Source of the DNA: Guyanagaster necrorhizus
Taxonomy: Eukaryota > Basidiomycota > Agaricomycetes > Agaricales > Physalacriaceae
Direction: 5' to 3'
Assembly: GCF_019112545.1 (NCBI RefSeq)
Contig: NW_025064893.1
Span: 918,878-982,877 of the forward strand
Length of the DNA: 64,000 bases
Made by a program: the position numbers and the translations under genes. The notes beneath the pieces were generated by a model that worked only from the letters and a program-made list of their open reading frames with translations, did not search any database and was not told where the DNA came from. Shown piece after piece: positions 22,808 to 34,880 of this stretch (positions within the stretch are counted from its first letter, which is position 1; every line of letters begins with the position of its first letter).

Positions 22808-23462
22808 ATGGCCCTCCACCATGATCAATCGATCCCTATCGGTTTGCCATCTCCCCTCTACTTTGCTTGCCACCACATCTCAGATAAATTCCTGAGGCCG
22901 CCTCTTGCCTTACAAAGACCACTGAAACTGAAGATTGCGAAATTAAGACTTATGAGCGACAGAGGAACTGAATTAGATGGCCTAGGATGCCTGTACAGTG
23001 CACGGCTGCTATACTCTATTGCTCAGGCTGGGCAGTGTTGCTCTGTCTTGGCTGGGGGGATTCGTATGAAGAAAGCGACTTCGACATCGTCCAGTAGTGT
23101 TATGAGATTCTCTTCTTCTCACTCGCATCTCGTAGCGGTGTTAGATTGTGCAGTTCCAACTTGCGAGCAAGTATGTAGATAATCTCCTGTTTGAGACTTG
23201 TGTAGTGTTACAGTTCTTAGCCTCGACTGAATAGGCTCATGTTTCAATCGATATTAACAAAACGAGGGTGCTTGTCTTCTCGGTATGCGCCGGCGTTATT
23301 GTCGCTCTATGGAAGAAGAAAGAGCGCTCATGTAGAATAGAAGGAAAAAGAGGAGAGGCGTTCAATCCGCAGCCACATATAGAACCAGCGCTGTTAAGGG
23401 AATCACCGCCTGTTGTAGGGAAAAGCCTCGACGACGAGGTACAGATAATTGTCATAAGTTGA
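22808..23462 (+). CDS. Candidate two-exon hypothetical protein
   Basis: A 124-codon frame from ATG 22808 (context CGCCATGG) runs to a good donor (GAGCAA then GTATGT, near 23170). Joining it to the acceptor GAATAG near 23237 keeps the frame to TGA at 23462, giving roughly 195 residues. The second exon holds a hydrophobic stretch (VLVFSVCAGVIVALW) followed by a lysine-rich patch, as in a single-pass membrane protein. No domain recognised. It could be a chance frame; the clean splice frame is the only support. Confidence 0.3.
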
Positions 23463-25698
23463 TATGAGTAAATGGTTCTCATGTAAAGGCACGGCAGTGA
23501 GCACTTGTCGTGATGAAAGAGTCCACAATGTGACGATTGTGAATGGAGCCCGGTTGCATCAAGGATGACGGCAGCGTTTAAATTGTGACACTAACCGTAC
23601 GGCTGTACTTGATCAGAATGATGCAGCGGTGAAACATTGCCTCGAGGAGTGTGTTTGTAGCTCAGAATAGATCAGGATAGGAATAGCCCTGCAACTGTGG
23701 CGTTAATGAGCGCCTGCCGGGCCGTACCCGGCTAGCTAGAAGGCTCTGTACGACGGTCAAAGATACACCTCTAGTGAAAAGAACATTGTTGCCGGCATCG
23801 AAAATAAAATGAAGCTTACACGGTTTCTATCAGCCGATAACCGACACTGTAGCAGGAAATTTGAACGACGATCATCTATCACGACAATTCAATCACTGGT
23901 AGACAATAATGTCAAGTGGCGTTTCTCACCGTCGGAAAGATTTCTCCATGGACTCCTGCCCTTCTTGGCATCGGAACCAAGGTCCTAGAAAGGACCGCAG
24001 TTAGACACCATGGTGTGACAGCTGCCGTATTCCAAGGAAATACATATTGAGGGGAGACACCCGAACGGTTGCGCCAGAATACCGCGGGTCGATGCTGTTC
24101 ATCATGTAGACAACATGCTGGTTTCATTTGGATTAGTACAACAGAACACATAAGCTAAGCTAACACTCACGACATACTGAGCTAAGAGATGGAGATGGTT
24201 TGGGTAGAAGGTGTTGTCATCGCCGGTGAACGTTCTTGACCCCATTTCGGCTGCTACCCTGAACGTTCCCACGCCATCTGCCACCTGCCTCCTGCTTTGA
24301 ACGTCGATCCCAGTCAATCACTACCACTGCTGGATAGCATGGGTATCATCGGATTGCGACCTTCGTTCCATTTTTCTGTATGTAAGCGATACTGACGACT
24401 GTACAAATAAGCAGCAGTTCGTTTCACAGAAACCAAGTTGATTACTACCAGCGCATCTAAAACGGAAGTTTGCTTTATTTTTTATGACATAGCACTATAA
24501 ACCCCCGGCATCATAGGACCTTGGCCACGTACAACCCGTTTACGCAACAAGGTGAATCTAGATATCCGCCGTGCTTTTTCCCGCCTGACGATCCCAAAAG
24601 TACGGTATGTGGCCCCTTTTTTGAGCGTTCAGCATTCTCGGTGTTGGTTATACTACTGCCTCCGATGGTTGAGTGAAGAATGCCAAGCCAATCGAATACT
24701 GTGCTCCGAGAATGCGGATGCTCGCCGCCCGGACACTCCCGTTGTATCTACCACCAGATTGAGTTTTCTAGGCGATCCTTCGTAAACTCAGGCTGGTAAG
24801 ACTTGACTCTTCCTCTTCTGGTTCTTACGCTTCTCCCATATAGATATAGACGAAGCACCGCTAAGGCCGCGTATCTCGTTGATGGCATCGCATGCGCGCC
24901 GCGCTACCCACTCTACTTGCTTAGATGGTTTCATGACATATCATATATCTTTTAAATGTTGCAGGTCCTTCATTCCAATTGGCAGCTTTAACTCTTTCTA
25001 TATCTCTCTGTCGGGTCCATAACAAGATTATGAAACCTCGGACGCTAGTTGAGTGTGGCACTGAGGAAGCCTCCCTATTCTGCATGCCCGCGTAATCTCA
25101 TGCACCGAAAAGCTGGAAAGGCGCACATCCTGTTTGGAGCCACTCTAAACTGGCTCGTCCACAAGGAAGCCTTGTCTCGGAACCAACGATCCTTTGACTA
25201 AAAATTAAAATCATTCCAGGTACCGGACACCAATTCCAAGGACGACAATGGTAGTAGCTGTTGTATTCCTCCTGACGGTCCTTTGTTAAGTAGATACTTA
25301 CCTAAGGTATGATTCCGCTTGCCCCGCGATAAACATCCTCGGGCGAACTGACTCATCCGATTTTAGTTAGTTCGGCCCAGTCGATGTCCTTACGATCATG
25401 TCGCTCTCTTGGTGCCTGCCTATCAATTTCAGTTCCTCAGAGTCAGAGATCTCTCCGCAACACCAGGTGGCTGTGTTCAACCTTCTGTTTGCAATCGGTC
25501 TTCAGATGCTGTACCGACTTGATCTCTTTCACGCGGTCTAATCCCTCCGGGGATGCAACGTAAACGCTCCGATGAGTAGGTTTTGAATGATGATGGATTG
25601 TTAAATTTAAAGAATCAAGAGGGGATTAATGGTGTGTCCATGAAGAGCGGACTTATAATCTCTGAACGCGAATTCCCCTCTCTTCATCCCCTTCCGCC
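23463..25698. other. Intergenic; nothing recognised
   Basis: About 2.2 kb without a supported gene. The right end includes pyrimidine-rich sequence (TTCCCCTCTCTTCATCCCC) just before the ATG of the zinc-finger regulator, as expected for its promoter. Confidence 0.4.
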
Positions 25699-28429
25699 AT
25701 GAGCCCGTCCCCTCCGTCCTACGACTCTCTCACATTCCAGATGAGCCCTGTAGTCGAACTCAAAGCGAACGGCCAAGTGTCTCGAATACGCTCTCACAAA
25801 GGGAACGCTCCCACATTGCCTCAAACAAAGTACTGTCCTCTATGTCCTGCCAAGTTCACAAGGACGACGCACTTGCATAGACATATTCGTTCACGTCTGT
25901 ATTCCCATCTTTATGGTGCATGCGATACTTACTGACCCGCATCGGTTACATAGACACCAATGAACGCGCTCATCGGTGCGATGTGAGTAGCTTAGGAAGC
26001 ACTCTTAACGACATCGCCTAATTTGCTTCTCAGTTATGTGGCGCCGAATTTACGAGGAGTGATCTCTTGACAAGACACAAGAAGACCTGTGGGGACCCGT
26101 ATGCCTAATTCTCGCAGGACGGGTGCTGAACTAACGATGTTGTGATAGGCTCAGTGCCCATCGATCACGAAGGAAGTCCTGTCAGGTACGCTGGACCGGG
26201 TCGGTCGGGTAGAATATATTCTGATTGAATCTCTAGGCTTGCGCTGAGTCCAAAGTCAAATGCAACCTTCAGTATCCGTGCTCAAAATGTTCCTCGCGGG
26301 GCAAACAATGTGTTTTCATCAATGATCCTGCAGTTTCTCGCCACAAAAAATACGGAGCGAGAAAACGAACGTCTCAGGTCAAGACAGAGAGCCAGCCCAT
26401 CGTCATTTCGGATCAGAAATTTCTTTGCTCGTCGTCATCGCCCGCATCCTCGCCCGAATCACTACCGGCGTCACCTACCTTTCATCACACCCTGCTTCCC
26501 GGGCTTGACTTCAATTGCACGCCTGACTTTTCCCCGTTATCCTCCTCACACTCCTCGCCTCCATCAGACATTTTAGATACAGTCATGGACGACGATGCTG
26601 CGGCAGATGTCATTATTAACAGAGATGGTGAGCTTACCGGGCTCGAGCCTCACATGGACAAGATCTTTTCCAATGGCATGTTCGACTCGCTCCTAGATCA
26701 TTTCTCTTTTTCGAATCAGGACACAAGTCATGCGTCTGCAGCAGATTTCTCATGGCTTGGAGGCAGTGATGCAACTGGATACGACACCGATTACTCATTA
26801 CCATCCTCTCATAGCGCAGTATCTATGCCTACGCCACCAGAGTATGGCTCACCTTTGGAATTACCTCGCACCAATTCACCCCCATATACCGCTTCTTCCG
26901 GAGGATACTCAAACCCGTCAAGTATGTCGAACGGCGTAAACCCGGCGGATACTGAGCAGCAACAATATCGTAAGTCTTCAAAACATCGATTACATTGATT
27001 ATATCGTAATAACATGACCTTCTTTTCAGTGTATCTCTTCTTCTCCGCATTCTGCGCACAACTCCCTTTAGTGCACCCGTCTACATGGATGACGGAAGAC
27101 AAGCCTCCAATTCTCCTTCGCGCAATGCAAGCATGCGGCGCACTCTTTGTCAAAACCCGACGGGCCGCGAACTTTATTACCGAAACTTTGTCTTCAACGC
27201 GGGATGTGTTGATACAGGAATTTGTAAGTTCCGTGTAGTAGACATTATATGTGACGTTAGTGCTTATACATGATCGTCTAGACCAAGGTCTCGTCCGGCC
27301 CGAAGGAGCAGGATTTCTTGATACTAGCTGCCGTCTTGCTGCAGACTATTGGTCTCTTTCACCAGCGTGCCGACTTGCGGGTGTCTTCTAATGTTTATCA
27401 TGGGATGTTAGTAATGGTATGCCGATCTTCTTCTACATGTTGAGTGCTTCTTTGACCGAAGCTTCTAGATGATTCGTAGGACAGGATCTATCGCTCGTTC
27501 GCGTTCTTGGGCTGCTCCTGATATGAATGATCCGCCTCTATTGGAGCATGCATGGCGGGAATGGGCTTTTCATGAAACCGTCAAACGGTAAGTCCATCAA
27601 TGCTGCCTATCCATTTCAGAACGTTGGCTGACAAATGTTCAGGGCCCTTTTGCTTTCTTACCTTCATGACTGCTGTCATTCTGTTTTCTTTTCTATGCGA
27701 CCATCCTTTCCGACAGCCGAATTCGACATTAATTTGCCATGTGACGACGCGGTGTGGAAAGCTCGAACGTCCATGGAATGGTTCGAGCTGATCCAGAAGC
27801 CATCTCCATTCGGAGTAGGTGCAGTCAGGCTGTATGGTGTTAGCATGCAGCAAGCGCTCACCAATCTTGGAGAGATGCGACTTTCAATCTCGCATGCGCC
27901 TCTCAATTCCTTTTCCCAGTTCATCCTCATTCACACCATTCTTCGTAACATCTATATCTCCTACTCGCGAAACACTTCTGATAGCACAATCCTTCTACTT
28001 TCTACATCAGCGTCACCATCCGAGCCCGTCACTGATGAGGGGCGCCGAGGAAACCATTTTGCAACTCAGTATGCTCTACATAACTGGCTTCAATCGTGGA
28101 TACAATTTACGGATACACCAAGGTTGGACGACGATCCAGATGAGCCGCCATTCATCTACAACTCTTTGCCTTTCTACTGGCTCGCACAAGTTTCACTTCT
28201 AGCAATCCAAGAGGGTGGTTCGGCTTGGGTTGAGGAAACAACGGAGAACAGATTCCATGTCATGAAGGAGTGGTTGGATCGGATTCGATTTTTTCTGCGA
28301 CAGAACCACGAGATTCCCCCTCATCTATGGGAGGAGCTGATGGCCATTCGACGTCAGATCTCGCAAGCTGACCCAAGTACTTTAGGGGACCACCCCAACG
28401 GTTTACTATCTTTCTTCTCCGAGCATTGA
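25699..28429 (+). CDS. Transcription factor with C2H2 fingers plus Zn2Cys6 cluster
   Basis: Multi-exon gene; every junction keeps frame. Exons 1-2 give a C2H2 finger (CPLCPAKFTRTTHLHRHIRSH) and the next a second finger of C2HC form (CDLCGAEFTRSDLLTRH, then KKTC). Two small exons then join to form CQAC-x6-C-x5-C-x2-C-x6-C, a perfect Zn(II)2Cys6 cluster (ACAESKVKC, YPCSKC, GKQC). A Ser/Pro-rich linker with an acidic part (MDDDAAADV) follows. The C-terminal half is the fungal-specific transcription factor domain: LVHPSTWMTED, FLILAAVLLQTIGLFH, RRTGSIARSRSW, HAWREWAFHETVKRALLLS, YLHDCCHSVFF. It acts in the nucleus as a sequence-specific regulator; target genes unknown. Two unlike zinc-binding modules in one protein are uncommon. 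Confidence 0.88.
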
Positions 28430-30059
28430 ATAACGGACTTGCTGAAGTTATCGCATTAGATAGATTGATCGTCACCGGGACCATCATCCATTGACCATAT
28501 GTATTACCTGTATCGTTATTAGTTGTATAACGCTAGCCTACTCTTGTATGATTTATCTTTGCATATCATGTCTCGATAAGTGGAATAGAACAGCTGCACA
28601 ATGGAGCGCCGCAGGAATACCCACTCGCGCTCAGGTAATAACCGAAAGATCACTCCTTCAGCGCTTTCCAAGTGTCGCCATGCGGGAAGAAGCTGGCTGT
28701 GGGCGCAAAAGTTATTTATCCAGGAATAGACTGTTGACGAACAGGGTATAGTCGGGCTGTGATATCCATCACGGATGAAGAGAAGCCGGTACAAGGTTGA
28801 TGCATGGGTCAGCATACGGAAATATCGGTAGAGCGGTATTCAACGGGATGACCCACCGGCTACAGGCGTTGCGCTGACGACGCCGGGGGGACGGGAGTTT
28901 CAACGGCACAAACATTGGTGTGGTACATGGTCAACGTTCACAACTTGAATGTGGCCGAGGACATAGGCGGCAGCAAAGAATGGGGTTGTTGGACTCCCGG
29001 CGCGTCCTAGGGATATTGTTATCTTCGTGGTCCAGAGGCGAGCTATTGTGAGATGAATGGGAGAGCTAGGCCAATTAAATGGTCAATGCATTTCCATAAT
29101 AAATATCTTGTACTATTTAGGTAGCGAAGGCGAATACAATAGCCACAGCATGTGAATGCGGTTTGATGAGCTTTGCCTGACTTGGAGGTGCTCTTTTATC
29201 AGATTGATTACAGTAGGAAGGGCAGGTGTCGCGGCCTTGTCATCGGCGCGCTTTACATCGCATTGCATGGGCGACTTTGTAAGGTTGTTTGACAGTCTAA
29301 ACCTATTCTATAGGCCCGGCATGATGGTATGGATGCTGAAATGACGTTTCAGATAGTGCTGCGCAAGGAGATGATACATACCATTGCTCAGAAAAACATG
29401 CCTTGGGACGTGCGCAGTCCAAGCTAAGACAGGGTCGGGGGTCGGCCACGAAAATTGAGGGGACTATGCTAGTGTATAATACGGAGGAACTCCAAGGAAT
29501 TAATGTGAGATAAAGTCAGGACCTAGGACGAGGAAGTCTGAATTGGCAGCTATTTTTGTTGTATAATACGGAAGAGAAGGCGTTATCCATGTGATAACTG
29601 CATTCAAAATACAGAACAAGCGATTTTGTGGAGCCGGCGCATAATCCTCGCTTATGGAGGAGGCATGGTCGGCTCAACAGGGCGTCAGAACTAGCTAGTT
29701 TGCGATAGTATTAGTCTAGAGAGATTGAGAACACGTTGTCGTAGATAAGTTGGAAGGAAGACTGGATTGACAACGAAAATGTGAACGTAATCCTCCGTTG
29801 TTAAACTTGAGCTTGGGAGCGACAAGTAATGTCAATCAAACGTTTGATCATCGTTTACCTGCAGACCTGCTTCTTGCCAAGGGTCATTCAAGTACGATAA
29901 CATCCGTTTTACCGGGTCCTTTGACGACGGCTTTTTTGCTATTCGACATACAGCTCTTATCAACAAAGTCATGTTTTTGGTGACATCATAGTGCTTCAAG
30001 TATGCCGTAGGCTTTGTCTGTCATCGCACCGTTCTTAGCGTCCACCACGACAAAAGAAA
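28430..30059. other. Intergenic; nothing recognised
   Basis: About 1.6 kb. The phrase TGTATAATACGGA is repeated at about 29472 and 29560, within diverged surroundings. No supported gene. The GFA-type gene promoter should lie at the right end. Confidence 0.4.
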
Positions 30060-30782
30060 ATGCCCATCGAACTCAAAGGTAGTTGTCACTGTGGTATAGT
30101 CAGATTCTCTCTTGAATCCAGCACAGCTGTCCCTTATCACGTGGGTAGCCACTAGACGCATTGGTAGCGACGGCGCGCTGATCTTTGGGTCGATATATCC
30201 AGCTTTGTTGCTGCTCCATCTGTCGCAAGACTGCTGGGACTGGAGGGACCATCAACTTAGGTGGCCATTCGAACACCCTGAAGGTTCTTCAAGGGAAGGA
30301 ACACATTAGGTGCGCTGTCTACCGGTTAGCGATTCGATGATGCTGGGCCTGATTCTAGGCAGTGTCTATAAAGCAGTAATCGATCGAGACACGCCTCATG
30401 AACGTATCGCTACTTCTCAGAGGAGTTTCTGCGCCAAATGCTCCACCATGTTGTGGCTGTACGATGACACCTGGTCCGCTTGCCTACTGTTCGAATTATG
30501 GTTTACGATCTGACCGATCCGTCAATATTAGGCCTGAGCTCATACATCCCTTCGCATCTGCAATTGATACTCCATTAGAGGTGCCAAAAACGATGGCAAG
30601 TCTGGTTTCTGGGGATCAACTTTTCAGCCAATTCATGGATTATATCTTCCTAGGTGTGCATCAAGATCAACTCCAAACCTGACTACGTTCGCCTTCCGGA
30701 AGGTGACAAGGAAGTGTATGACGATTATGGTCCTCTGTCGTTGGAAGAATGGCACAAGGAGCACAATCTCTTTGCCGCCTAG
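30060..30782 (+). CDS. GFA / CENP-V-type glutathione-dependent enzyme family
   Basis: Spliced gene starting ATG 30060, stop TAG 30780-30782. Exon 1 encodes MPIELKGSCHCGIVRFSLES with the CxC zinc motif. Exon 2 gives LCCCSICRKTAGTGG and GGHSNTLKVLQGKEHIRC. After a short intron, SFCAKCSTMLWLYDDTW holds the CxxC. Further exons give ELIHPFASAIDTPLEVPK and VCIKINSKPDYVRLPEG, then YGPLSLEEWHKEHNLF. These are the hallmarks of the Mss4-like GFA fold (about 145-150 residues), named after the glutathione-dependent formaldehyde-activating enzyme; most fungal members are of unknown substrate. The zinc cysteines are all present. Intron borders near 30598 can be drawn with GT or GC donors; I prefer GT after MASL. 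Confidence 0.85.
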
Positions 30783-33700
30783 AGACGCTATGCGAAGGAG
30801 CAGATGATCATTGCGAAATTGAAATCTGCGTTGAAATGTTTTGTTGAAATGAACATCCCGTCTTGTTACCTGAAAGCTGATTGAGGTTAGTTTGAACGAG
30901 ATAGCGCTACTTTGTCCGGAGATAATTCATACCTCGACTGAACCTTCGTACCTGGGTGGCGCTTGCCATCCCATTGTGCTAGGACAATACCCTACAACCG
31001 GCGCCGATAATAGGCGTTCGGAATTGAAGTGGTTTTGTAGGTCTTACTGTGCGGCCTAGGGATTTTTCGCATTCGGCACGCCCGAAATGGGGTTTAGTGC
31101 GGCCTATCTTAACGATCTTGGCTTATAGAGTCTGACAGTCAGCACTGATGCACAGTCTCCACAAAGCAGATAGCCCGTAACATATGCGTTGTGATGCGCT
31201 GAAATCTAGCATCCTGTTGCTGGAGGACCAGTTATACGTACCGCTGCGTACCTGTGTATGTCAGTGTTCAAATTATTTCAAGCCGTATATCATTTTAATC
31301 AAAAGTTTACGGTGTTCATTTGTAATTTAGGCATGAACACCGACTGACTGCTGTTGCCACAGCCTGCTTGGAGCTGCCTCGATGGCAACATTTACAATGT
31401 GATTGATCTTTATCGATCACAAGGTAAACGTTCGACGTTTTTCTAAACCTCGTGTTGAGTCGTGCGACATCTTCTAGCTGTGCGCCGCTCCTCATTACTG
31501 ATTGGACTGTCCTCTTGGCGTTCATATGTTAACGAGATAGTAACCATTTTATTACAGGTCTGTCATATACTCCATCACTGATGAAATGTCGCCAAGATTT
31601 CGAATTTATTATGTCCATCTTCAGTGCATTGGCGGCATCGCTTAGACGTTGTTTACTGTCTATGGACTTGGATCTTTCAGAGGTCTAACACTGACGAGTC
31701 TCTACTCTAAGCCAACTTCAAGTACGCCCGGCTCTATCGACTCCTTGAATGTTGCACTCCTCTAGCGCAGGCGCCGCGGTGCCTGTCTTATACGGTCCTC
31801 AATGTATATCGCGGTAGGCGACTTTGTCGGGCCCGATGCCAACAATGATTCCGTCAGGCTCGTCAGCGGATCTTTAATCGTATCACCTACGGCCTTGCTC
31901 TCAGCATACAACATGCGCCACTGTCGTAGTACTTACAATTGTATGCCACCATGAGGCATGCCGGGTACCTCAGGACATTCAATTTCTCGCATAGGTTGTG
32001 CCTGTCAATCAAGATTTTGTCCTACCGATCCTTACTTTCCGCTGGTGAGTCCCCGTGCTTGCTCGCTAACGGAGCGGTGTTAACTCCGGTCATGTGTCGA
32101 GAGTTGTTTAGTACACCATTAAAAACTTTTGAAAAATAAGGATGTGCAGATCCGGTGGCGACACCACAACAGGTTTCTCGGGGATCTCGGTAACAGTGAT
32201 GCGGGTGGACTGGTTCAGTTGGTGCGTTTCCTGAGAAATGAATGACCTACGTAGTTCGCGGGTTGTAAATGCAATGAATTGTGAATATATTTCTCATCTG
32301 TCGTAAGCCGATCTGCCGTTAATGCCTTTCGTCTTCGGAGCCGGGAAGGATTGAAGGCTTTAGATACCACGAGAAAATTGGAAGAGCTAGCCGATCAGGT
32401 AGTACATGGAGATGCACAAGTGGAAAAAACCAACTACGCTCTCTAAGTAGTAATACTACTGCAACTACAAAGAATTATTGTGTAACAGTTAATAACAAAT
32501 TCAACTTGTTAAAAAAGAAACGGTCACATGACATGACTCTCATTTGTGAGTCCTCTGATTCACTTCATAGTCACTTTCTTATATGAACAATAACCTCAGG
32601 ACGGAAAATTAAGTAGAATGGCAAAAGATGCCTGCTTCATTCTAGCTTGTCTGATCATATCGCAAATTTCACTTCTTTGTATTCATCTTCATTATTTAAC
32701 TTGATTGATTAACTTATATTGCAAGGCATGGGAATCTTCGGTAATTGATTTAGAGTCGCAATGGCAGGAATTCTGGGAACTCTCAGAAGAGATTTCATTA
32801 TTTAGGTAAACCTCGAAAAATAAAATGTTTCGGATACGGGGAATCGAACCCCGAGCTGCCGCGTGAGAGGCGGCAATGTTAGCCGTTACACCATATCCGA
32901 CTGTTATAGAATTTTTCAAAGAATAAGCCTATATATTTTAATAATGGACTCCGAGACGGTACGATAACAAACATTTCTTCCATCCCATGCCCGATATGAG
33001 AATGAGACCGTAGGCAGAATGTTGTCAAGCCTTGAACCATGGTGACTCATCTCCAAGTCATCTCTGTTCTTTGCGACAAATGCAATCACATCTTTTTGCC
33101 CCAAAACGACTGGTCAATATTCAATGCTGGATTTTTCGTGGAGAGCCCTCGCTTGTGACATCACTATTTGAGTTTTGTGCTGTGCAGTTGTCCTATTGAT
33201 GATTGTGGAGTGAAATTTCCCTCATGTCAATGCGTGCTACTTACATTATAATGTTACCATGGACTTCGTATTTCTTTTGGCCTGGCGATCTGCGGTAACT
33301 GGTCTAATGTACCCCCTCATCATCGCCTCCTCACATAGGCTCGATGCCAACCTACCTTCCACTTGAATTGCTACATCATCCCATTAATAGGAACTACACA
33401 GCCTCGTCAGACTAGCTCGAGTCTACTCACACAAGAGCAAGCACTAATTACTTCCACGAAACATTTCTCTGTGGATCGAGATGCACCATGTCCTCTTCAC
33501 CAAGCCAGCTACATGGCAATGCTTTTTCCACCATCATCGCTATGTGATATCATGTATTCTCTCCAGTACCTTATGGTGATGGCAAACAAAGGATGATTTC
33601 AATTACCACTTCCCCTCTACGACTCCCGCGACGGATGCAGACTGCTAGTATCCTACGCTGGAATATGATGCACTTCTTGTTTGTCTACAAAAAGTCTGGC

Positions 33701-34136
33701 AGTTGACATGCTTGTCGTTCTCGTCTTGGCCCGACGTGCTTTCTGGGATAGTGATCCTCCTACCACGATGAGGAAGCATAATAATCTTAAGGTTAATGAC
33801 CCAGTGAATACTCACTACTCGCTCAATGCATGAAGTTCTGTGGCTATGACCTTACAGCGCCCATTGTCACTCATTGGCCGGTCAGTCGCGACGCATTCTG
33901 TTCGGGCATCATTGTTGTCATCCATCGATGATGACGCATGGATCATCGGTCGAATTTTCTCCGATCTACAGAATTTGGGTACAATATTGATATCTTTGCA
34001 TATACTCTCGTCATATATGCACGACAGACCCAAACAACACTCGACTGTAGAGCCTGGGCAATTGGGCGTCTCCTTCTTTCTTCATTACCTCCATCTTCTT
34101 TCCTGAATACCACTCTTCTCCGCTCTGTTTTCATAA
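30783..34136. other. Intergenic tract with one tRNA gene
   Basis: About 3.3 kb. Holds tRNA-Glu(CUC) at 32829-32900. An AT-rich stretch around 32440-32700 lies beyond the 3' end of that tRNA. No protein motif recognised on either strand. Confidence 0.4.
32829..32900 (-). tRNA. tRNA-Glu (anticodon CUC)
   Basis: Reverse complement folds as a 72-nt tRNA with acceptor TCGGATA/TATCCGA, an anticodon stem GCCGC/GCGGC around CTCTCAC (anticodon CTC) and T arm CGGGG-TTCGATT-CCCCG. It differs from the UUC gene at 5624-5695 in only four of 72 positions: the anticodon base, a compensated acceptor pair (3:70) and the 6:67 pair. No intron. Confidence 0.95.
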
Positions 34137-34143
34137 TGCCTCG

Positions 34144-34880
34144 TGACAATGCCAACGCTCCTCCCTTCTCCACTGTCTCCACCCCAAGTGCGGACACGCC
34201 AAGGACATTCTTTCTCGCGACAGGGCTCGCACGCAGAAGCTCATATCCGGCATGCAGCCTCACGGACCTCTTGTCATCCAGGAGATGGGCAAGAGAGACT
34301 GTCCGGGTCGCACACCGGCTATTCTCAGTCTGGCCAGACCAACAACAGTAATTCCATTGACGTGACGGATGCAGGTGCGCGCTAGCGTTCAGCCGTTACT
34401 TATACCGCCGTGGGGGAAGATCGGGGAGCCTGATCAATCTTTCACGCTTCTCATTGATACGGGTGTGTATTCTGTTAATATTATTGAACCCCGCCTCTTT
34501 AGCTTACGCATTCCACAGGAAGCCTCCAACACCTGGGTCGGCGCTGACAAGGAACACAAACCATCGCCTTCGTCCAAAAAGTGTTTCATATTACTTGTCC
34601 TTCCTTTACAAGGTACCGACTATCTTTCTTTCCTTTAGCACTCGGAAATCCATTGTATGTGTTCTACATGCAATGACAGGGTAACTGCTTCATGCGCATC
34701 TTCATCCGTAGAATGTTAGCTATGGCTCTGGCTTCTTCACTGGAACAGAGGGTAAGTTCAAGAGTTTCATCCGATTCCATCAGCGTCAGCACCTTGTTGA
34801 CTCGGTCATTCAGTGATCGATCGACGCGAGCTCTCCCCTGACCTTGTTATCGACCAACAGTCCATCGGTCGAGTTCATTG
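34144..34880 (+). pseudogene. Aspartic protease (polyporopepsin-like) relic
   Basis: Several pieces match the N-terminal lobe of A1 aspartic proteases: KDILSRDRARTQKL (propeptide-like), SIDVTDA then AVTYTAVG, GEPDQSFTLLIDTG with the catalytic DTG, SNTWVGADKEHKP, VSYGSGFFTGTE (flap), and LSPDLVIDQQSIG. The pieces are in the right order with plausible introns between some of them, but they cannot be joined in one frame. There is a shift around the propeptide, and four extra bases between the AVG codons and GEPDQSF. The expected continuation after SIG (GVDGILG and the second catalytic DTG lobe) was not found. Hence a truncated, frame-broken copy of a secreted protease gene. Confidence 0.6.
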
